From the NCBI GenBank assembly GCA_900768515.1, contig CAAGDG010000117.1:1-17809 (forward strand): 17,809 nt of DNA, written 5' to 3'. Positions 15,335 to 17,809 of the stretch are shown here, piece after piece. Within the stretch, counting starts at the first letter, position 1, and each line of letters begins with the position of its first letter. This DNA is from Lentisphaeria bacterium. GTDB lineage: Bacteria; Verrucomicrobiota; Lentisphaeria; Victivallales; Victivallaceae. The position numbers were made by a program, and so were the translations under genes. Below the pieces are notes generated by a model that saw only the letters and a list, made by a program, of their open reading frames with translations, was not told the DNA's origin and did no database searches.

Positions 15335-15374
15335 ACTTGGAAAAACATCTCATCGAGCAAGAGGAGCAAAGTTT

Positions 15375-16664
15375 ATGAAAAGCCAGGAATTTGCCATTAC
15401 ACGGCTCGGAGAATCCATGCTCGACTCTCCGCTGCTGCGAACCGATTTCATCCCGGACAACGCCACCGTCGCCTTCGACTCCGAAGCGGCCCGGCTCGCG
15501 GAATACACCCGCAACGGAGAGGCCATTCCCGCTTTCGAACTGGCGGGGCCCCGTGCCAAAATCTACCACGATCCCGCATGGAGCAAGGCGGCCATCCTGA
15601 CCGCGGGAGGACTCTGCCCCGGACTCAACGACGTCATCAAATTCCTGACGGTCACCCTCAAAAAACAGTACGGAATCCCGCTGGTTTACGGCATCCGCTA
15701 CGGATACCGCGGTCTCAATCCCGCCAGCCAGCTCGCCCCCCTGATCCTCGATGAGGACAATACCGACGACATCCATGAACGCGGCGGCTCCATTCTCGGC
15801 TCCGGACGCGGCGAGGAGGATTCGAAGGTCATCATCGACACCCTCTCGCGCATGAACATCAACCTGCTCTTCTGCATCGGCGGCGACGGCACCGCCCGCG
15901 CCGCTCATGATATTTACGAAGAGGCCCGCAAACGCGACCTCTCGATCAGCGTCATCTGCGTCCCCAAGACGATCGACAACGACATCTCCTTCATCGACAA
16001 ATCATTCGGGTTCGAAACCGCCGTATACACCGCCAGCCTCTTCGCCACCTGCGCCCACAGCGAAGCCAAAGGCGCCTACAACGGCATCGGACTGGTCAAA
16101 GTCATGGGCCGCGATTCCGGATTTATCGCCGCCTACACCACGCTGGCCAACTCCTACATCAACTACTGTCTGGTTCCGGAATCCCCCTTCACCCTCGAAG
16201 GAGACGGTCCCGACGCCCTGCTCCCCCACCTTGCCAGACGTATGCAGGAAAAGCACCACGCCGTCATCATGGTCGCGGAGGGAGCCGGCCAGGAACTCTT
16301 CGCCGAAGACGGGCAGGAACAGCGCGACGCTTCCGGAAACCTCCTCAAAAAAGATATCGGCCTCCTTCTCAAAGACCGGATCAATCAGTTTTTCAAAAAA
16401 CAGAATATCGAGGTCAACCTCAAATATTTCGACCCCTCCTACGCCATCCGCAGCGTTCCCGCCCACGGCGCCGACGCGGTATTCTGCGCCATGCTTGCGC
16501 AGAACGCGGTCCACGCGGCGATGGCCGGACGTACCGACATGGTCATCGGCCACTGGGCAAACCGGTTCACCCATGTTCCCATCTCCCTCGCCACCCGGAG
16601 CCGCAAGAAAATTGAACTGACAAGTCAGCTCTGGACCAGCGTGAAGGCCACCACCTGTTTCTGA
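15375..16664 (+). CDS. 6-phosphofructokinase, long group, probably ATP-dependent
   Basis: The 429-residue enzyme carries phosphofructokinase motifs in order: ILTAGGLCPGLNDVI (nucleotide/phosphate donor loop, 74-88), IRYGYRGL (107-114), CIGGDGTARAA (167-177), VPKTIDNDISF with the catalytic Asp D201, and MGRDSGFIA (244-252) for fructose 6-phosphate. Glycine after GGD (G172) and Lys before TIDND (K198) is the pattern of trypanosome and related ATP-dependent PFKs; the PPi enzymes usually have GGDD. The phosphoryl donor is therefore ATP by inference. It commits glucose carbon to glycolysis in the cytoplasm. ATG 15375 was chosen over an upstream in-frame start because GAGGAG lies 8 nt before it. 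The prenyl synthase gene follows after 29 nt. Confidence 0.93.
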   Translation: MKSQEFAITRLGESMLDSPLLRTDFIPDNATVAFDSEAARLAEYTRNGEAIPAFELAGPRAKIYHDPAWSKAAILTAGGLCPGLNDVIKFLTVTLKKQYGIPLVYGIRYGYRGLNPASQLAPLILDEDNTDDIHERGGSILGSGRGEEDSKVIIDTLSRMNINLLFCIGGDGTARAAHDIYEEARKRDLSISVICVPKTIDNDISFIDKSFGFETAVYTASLFATCAHSEAKGAYNGIGLVKVMGRDSGFIAAYTTLANSYINYCLVPESPFTLEGDGPDALLPHLARRMQEKHHAVIMVAEGAGQELFAEDGQEQRDASGNLLKKDIGLLLKDRINQFFKKQNIEVNLKYFDPSYAIRSVPAHGADAVFCAMLAQNAVHAAMAGRTDMVIGHWANRFTHVPISLATRSRKKIELTSQLWTSVKATTCF

Positions 16665-16693
16665 CAACGCTCCCCCACCGGAAGGGCATCATC

Positions 16694-17761
16694 ATGTTCG
16701 AACAACTCAAAAAAGTCGCAGCCGCCATCGACGACCTGCTCCGCAATGACCCGTATCCGGACGCCGTTCGCCCGGAGTACCTCCGCAATGCCGTCCGGGA
16801 TTATCCGGTCCGCGGAGGCAAACGAATGCGGCCGGCCCTCCTCATCTGGAGCGCGGCCATGCTCGGTGCTGATGAACGGCGCGCGCTCTATCCTGCCGCG
16901 GCAGCCGAGGTCTGGCACAACTGGACGCTGGTCCACGACGACATCATCGATCAGGATCGCGTCCGCCGGGGCGCCCCCACCGAACACGTGACTCTGAGCG
17001 CCGTCATCGAAACCAGATTCGGTCAGGAAACCATCCGCGCAGAACGGTTCGGTCGCGCCTTCGCCATGCTCGCCGGCGACCTCCAGCAGGGATGGGCCAA
17101 CGACCTGATCCTCCGTTCCACCGAACATGGCGTCTCCACGAAAGTCGCCGTGGCCCTCTCGCGCAACCTTCAGAAACTCGCATGCAGAGAACTGATCAGC
17201 GGCGAGGCGCTCGACGTCGAATTCTCGTTCCGGAAACTTGACTCCCTCTCCCCGAAACTTGTCCGGGAAATGCTTTATCTCAAAACCGGCGCCCTCCTCC
17301 GCTTCTGTACCGAATCCGGCGCCATGATCGCTCTCGACGACCCCGATCCTCAACGGGAGGAGGTCCGGAAACTCGGAGAAGCCGCCGCCGCCGCCGGCAT
17401 CGCATTCCAGCTCCGCGACGACTACCTCGGCATCTTCGGGGAAGCGCAATCCTTTGGAAAACCCCTCGGCAACGACCTCCGCGAAGGAAAGGCCACCATC
17501 CTCCTGATGACCGCGCTTCAGAACGCCTCCCCCTCGGAACGGGAGGAACTGATCCGCATGATCGGTCTGCCCGAATTCTCCGAAAATGAACTCGCCCGCG
17601 CTCGCCAGATCATTCAGGATACCGGTGCGGTTTCCACCATTTCCTCCGAATCCGCCAAACTCACGGAACGCGCAATCTCCCTGCTCATGGATTTTCCCGA
17701 CAACCCCTATCGCCAATACCTTCTCGACTTGACCAGCTATCTCGTCTCCCGCACCCGCTGA
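16694..17761 (+). CDS. Short-chain polyprenyl diphosphate synthase (FPP/GGPP type)
   Basis: The 355-residue trans-prenyltransferase shows RGGKRMRPALL (40-50), the first Asp-rich motif LVHDDIIDQD (D82, D83, D86) without insertion, a RRG after it (91-93), LKTGALLRF (196-204), the second Asp-rich motif FQLRDDYLG (D242, D243), and GKPLGNDLREGKATIL (255-270). These bind Mg2+ and the diphosphates of the allylic and isopentenyl substrates. The residue five before the first Asp of the first motif is Trp (W77), where archaeal-type GGPP synthases carry Phe; bulk at this place limits chain length, so a C15-C20 product is expected, not a long one. The Shine-Dalgarno is GGAAGGG. It follows the PFK gene closely and is probably cotranscribed. 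Confidence 0.92.
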   Translation: MFEQLKKVAAAIDDLLRNDPYPDAVRPEYLRNAVRDYPVRGGKRMRPALLIWSAAMLGADERRALYPAAAAEVWHNWTLVHDDIIDQDRVRRGAPTEHVTLSAVIETRFGQETIRAERFGRAFAMLAGDLQQGWANDLILRSTEHGVSTKVAVALSRNLQKLACRELISGEALDVEFSFRKLDSLSPKLVREMLYLKTGALLRFCTESGAMIALDDPDPQREEVRKLGEAAAAAGIAFQLRDDYLGIFGEAQSFGKPLGNDLREGKATILLMTALQNASPSEREELIRMIGLPEFSENELARARQIIQDTGAVSTISSESAKLTERAISLLMDFPDNPYRQYLLDLTSYLVSRTR

Positions 17762-17794
17762 CTTACTTTCTTTTCGCAGAGAAAAGAAAGTAAG
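17762..17794. repeat. 14-bp perfect hairpin at the contig end
   Basis: Arms CTTACTTTCTTTTC (17762-17775) and GAAAAGAAAGTAAG (17781-17794) pair perfectly around GCAGA. It begins directly after the prenyl synthase stop codon. There is no T-run after the right arm, so it is not a classic intrinsic terminator. The purine/pyrimidine-rich arms and the position at the window end suggest a dispersed repeat where assembly broke. Confidence 0.6.
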
Positions 17795-17809
17795 CAAAGA
17801 AAAGCTGAG

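Noticed and set aside
16625..17797. Minus-strand open frame of 390 codons opposite the prenyl synthase
   Set aside because: The plus frame holds both Asp-rich motifs of prenyl synthases; the minus frame is a shadow, and its start lies in the terminal hairpin.
1..17809. tRNA, rRNA, CRISPR arrays, insertion sequences or att sites
   Set aside because: No cloverleaf-like sequence, spaced direct repeats, transposase motifs or terminal inverted repeats were seen on either strand by eye.

Overview
This 17.8 kb window looks like one complete short contig from a GC-rich, Gram-negative-type bacterium. The set of an anti-sigma kinase/antagonist pair, EtfBA with an acyl-CoA dehydrogenase, a trypanosome-like PFK, DUF4186 and a SpeE-like membrane protein would fit an anaerobic PVC-group organism such as a Lentisphaerota/Victivallis relative. 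That placement is an inference from gene content, and no marker here settles it. Bases 1-22 are not genomic: they match the Illumina read-2 adapter at 21 of 22 positions. The last bases form a perfect hairpin that may be a dispersed repeat, so both ends look like assembly ends. There are no tRNAs, rRNAs, CRISPR arrays, insertion sequences or transposases. The largest non-coding gaps are the divergent promoter regions 8704-8898 (195 bp), 15192-15374 (183 bp) and 12064-12202 (139 bp), plus the 149 bp gap 3225-3373. Coding density is high, and most long opposite-strand ORFs are GC-bias shadows.

Layout. (1) 23-3224, minus: an anti-sigma kinase and STAS antagonist pair, a degenerate methyltransferase-like protein, then a type I secretion ABC transporter. 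The transporter starts with two tandem C39-like peptidase domains, both with Cys replaced by Ser, and is cut by the adapter before its ATPase domain. (2) 3374-4549, minus: a MarC-family membrane protein and purE. (3) 4609-8703, minus: etfB-etfA-acyl-CoA dehydrogenase, then rpoZ and a clear intrinsic terminator. A good sigma70-type promoter lies ahead of etfB. (4) 8899-9843, plus: an unknown protein with an ATP-cone-like N-terminus, possibly read from a leaderless mRNA. (5) 9836-12063, minus: a PHP-domain phosphoesterase overlapping an EamA-type transporter, divergent from (6) 12203-13398, plus: a TrmB-family regulator overlapping a DUF4186 protein, with a 20 bp palindromic operator candidate between the two units. 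(7) 13401-15191, minus: a large membrane protein with a degenerate spermidine-synthase-like core. (8) 15375-17761, plus: 6-phosphofructokinase followed by a short-chain prenyl diphosphate synthase.

How the genes may work together. EtfB, EtfA and the acyl-CoA dehydrogenase form one redox unit: the dehydrogenase exchanges electrons with the Etf flavoprotein during acyl-CoA oxidation or enoyl-CoA reduction. PFK and the prenyl synthase link glycolysis and isoprenoid synthesis in one transcription unit. RsbW-like and STAS proteins form a partner-switching pair, but no sigma factor or PP2C phosphatase is present. The least explained parts are the tandem C39-like transporter with its methyltransferase-like neighbour, the ATP-cone-like protein, and the SpeE-like membrane protein.
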